Below are positions 41,286-43,036 of a DNA stretch of 43,036 bases, one piece after another (the stretch's first letter is position 1; each line of letters begins with the position of its first letter). The translations under genes were made by a program, and so were the position numbers. Source of the stretch: Acidimicrobiales bacterium (GTDB taxonomy: Bacteria; Actinomycetota; Acidimicrobiia; Acidimicrobiales; Aldehydirespiratoraceae); contig JAJCXZ010000071.1 of assembly GCA_029263175.1 (NCBI GenBank), forward strand, positions 1-43,036. The letters are read 5' to 3'. The notes under the pieces are model-generated. The model did no database searches. It had not been told where the DNA came from and was given only the letters and a program-made list of their open reading frames with translations.

Positions 41286-41480
41286 TCAGGCGGGCGTCTC
41301 CATGGGCTCGCGGAGGTTGACGAGCGCGGCGGCCACGTTGAGCAGGGGATCTCCGTAGCCACCGTGAACGTCGGTGGCGGCGCTGACTGCGCCCCGTGCC
41401 GTGTCGTCGTCGGTTCCGGTGAGGCTCCGTACGAGCTCGGCGAGACGCGTTTCAACGACAGGATGGGTGGCGGTGGCCAT
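41286..41480 (-). CDS. Small hypothetical protein
   Basis: A 64-residue soluble protein, alanine-rich and mildly acidic (LAELVRSLTGTDDDTARGAVSAATDVHGGYGDPLLNVAAALVNLREPME). No family or motif recognised. GAGG lies about 6 nt before the ATG at 41480, supporting expression. It is divergent from the MoaD-like gene with a 188-bp upstream region (41481-41668) in which I see no clear promoter. Confidence 0.55.
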   Translation of the reverse strand: MATATHPVVETRLAELVRSLTGTDDDTARGAVSAATDVHGGYGDPLLNVAAALVNLREPMETPA

Positions 41481-41668
41481 GGTCAACCTCGGCGGTGGTT
41501 GGGGGTATCCGACACCCGATTCATCGACGGGTTGGTGGGCTGACTGAACCCCCTTTTTGGGTATTTTGGCCTGCTTCCGTTGGGTCGTTCGGCCCAGGCG
41601 CCAGACCGCGTCTCCGGCTTATCCCGATAGAGTCGGTCGGGATTCACCGTGTTCGTGAAAGGCATACC

Positions 41669-41950
41669 ATGAGCGTCAACGTTCGAGTTCCCACCACTCT
41701 TCGCACCCTGACAGCGGGGCAGAGTGAGGTATCGGTGGAGGGCGCCACCGTCGCCGACGCGCTCGACAATCTCGAGTCGGCTCACCCCGGGTTCAAGGAG
41801 CGTCTGCTTGACGATGCGGGTGAGCTTCGTCGTTTCGTCAACGTTTTTGTGAGTGACGATGACATTCGCTTCATCGACGGCCTGGCCACGCCGGTGCCCG
41901 ATGGTGAAACCGTTTCGATCGTTCCCGCCGTCGCCGGAGGCGACAACTAG
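41669..41950 (+). CDS. MoaD/ThiS-family sulfur-carrier protein (CysO-like)
   Basis: A 93-residue ubiquitin-fold protein: MSVNVRVPTTLRTLTAGQ, TVADALDNLESAHPGFKERLLDDAGELRRFVNVFVSDDDIRFIDGLATPVPDGETVSIVPAVAGG. The C-terminal GG needed for adenylation and thiocarboxylate formation is present, but two residues (DN) follow, so processing by a protease would be needed before activation. It resembles mycobacterial CysO (ending AVAGG), a sulfur donor for cysteine synthesis, or MoaD for molybdopterin. The last codons form the first unit of a 22-bp tandem repeat. Confidence 0.87.
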   Translation: MSVNVRVPTTLRTLTAGQSEVSVEGATVADALDNLESAHPGFKERLLDDAGELRRFVNVFVSDDDIRFIDGLATPVPDGETVSIVPAVAGGDN

Positions 41951-42041
41951 CAACGCCGGAGGCGACAACTAGCAACGCCGGAGGCGACAACGAGCAACGC
42001 CGGAGGCGACGACGAGCATCGCCGGAGGCGACAAACTCGGC
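41932..42041. repeat. 22-bp tandem repeat, about five units
   Basis: Units start at 41932, 41954, 41976, 41998 and 42020. Each begins CGCCGGAGGCGAC, and later units drift. The first unit covers the last codons and stop of the MoaD-like gene; the rest are non-coding. An inverted partner CCGCCTCCGG occurs near 42070-42080, so a stem with the last unit is possible ahead of groEL. Confidence 0.85.
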
Positions 42042-42086
42042 CGTTCGTGGTCAGACGGTTGCGAAACGGACCGCCTCCGGATTGAA

Positions 42087-42113
42087 TTAGCAGTCGCGAT
42101 AGGAGAGTGCCAA
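42087..42113. promoter_or_regulatory. CIRCE operator (HrcA) of groEL
   Basis: TTAGCAGTC, 9 nt, GAGTGCCAA. The CIRCE consensus is TTAGCACTC-N9-GAGTGCTAA, so the spacing is exact and two of 18 bases differ. It lies 43 nt before the groEL ATG, which indicates repression by HrcA released on heat shock. Confidence 0.9.
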
Positions 42114-42138
42114 CGGCGCTTCCTCTACTGCTCAATAG

Positions 42139-43036
<898 letters not shown>

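Overview
The window is 43 kb of GC-rich bacterial chromosome packed with housekeeping genes. It reads as an actinobacterium (Actinomycetota). Supporting signs are a SigR/RsrA-type zinc anti-sigma pair, an F420-dependent Ddn-type reductase, DUF2342, DUF3263 and LytR_C proteins, an LppM-like lipoprotein, a CIRCE-controlled groEL without groES beside it, and many GTG starts. Gene order recalls the mycobacterial hpt-tilS-DUF2342 / folP-folK-DUF2520-panC-coaX-lysS-clpC region, but ftsH, folE, folB and panD are absent and lipid-type and other genes are interspersed. A deep-branching class such as Acidimicrobiia is my best guess; this is inference.

Layout. 1-6 kb: topA, an MFS transporter, tmk and holB, closely packed or overlapping. 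6-7.3 kb: tRNA-Thr(CGT), a SigR-like sigma factor, its zinc anti-sigma factor, and a small Cys/His protein behind a SigR-type promoter. 7.3-13.6 kb: a tiny membrane protein, a DUF2342 zinc protein, tilS, hpt, folP, a phosphatase-like protein lacking its catalytic residues, folK, DUF2520 and panC. 13.6-21.6 kb is more accessory: a GNAT-like protein, an acyl-CoA ligase, a family-5 solute-binding lipoprotein whose segments are circularly permuted, a thiolase, a Ddn-like reductase, a DUF2510/scramblase-like protein and a methyltransferase. 21.7-27.6 kb: coaX, lysS, an epimerase, an alpha/beta hydrolase, nudC and a polyprenyl diphosphate synthase. 27.7-34.6 kb: clpC, a DUF3995-type protein, an LppM/HAD fusion, radA and a Crp-family regulator. 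34.6-37.9 kb: ispD-ispF-rlmB, tRNA-Thr(TGT), DUF3263 and LytR_C. 37.9-43 kb: otsB/otsA, a glycerate kinase, two small genes, a MoaD/ThiS-like protein and the start of groEL.

Two dispersed palindrome families stand out. One is a 49-bp hairpin with three copies (7270, 25704, 30820), conserved outer arms and loop, and compensatory changes in the inner stem. The other is a 31-bp near-perfect palindrome with two full copies (26587, 36708), each supplying the stop codon of the upstream gene, and a half copy inside the epimerase gene. A TANNNT hexamer 6-8 nt before many start codons points to widespread leaderless transcription. SigR-type promoters (GGAAC, 18-19 nt, GTT) precede the small Cys/His gene and clpC, which suggests a local thiol-stress circuit.

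All starts, operator calls and families were judged by eye from sequence and translation; no database search was possible.
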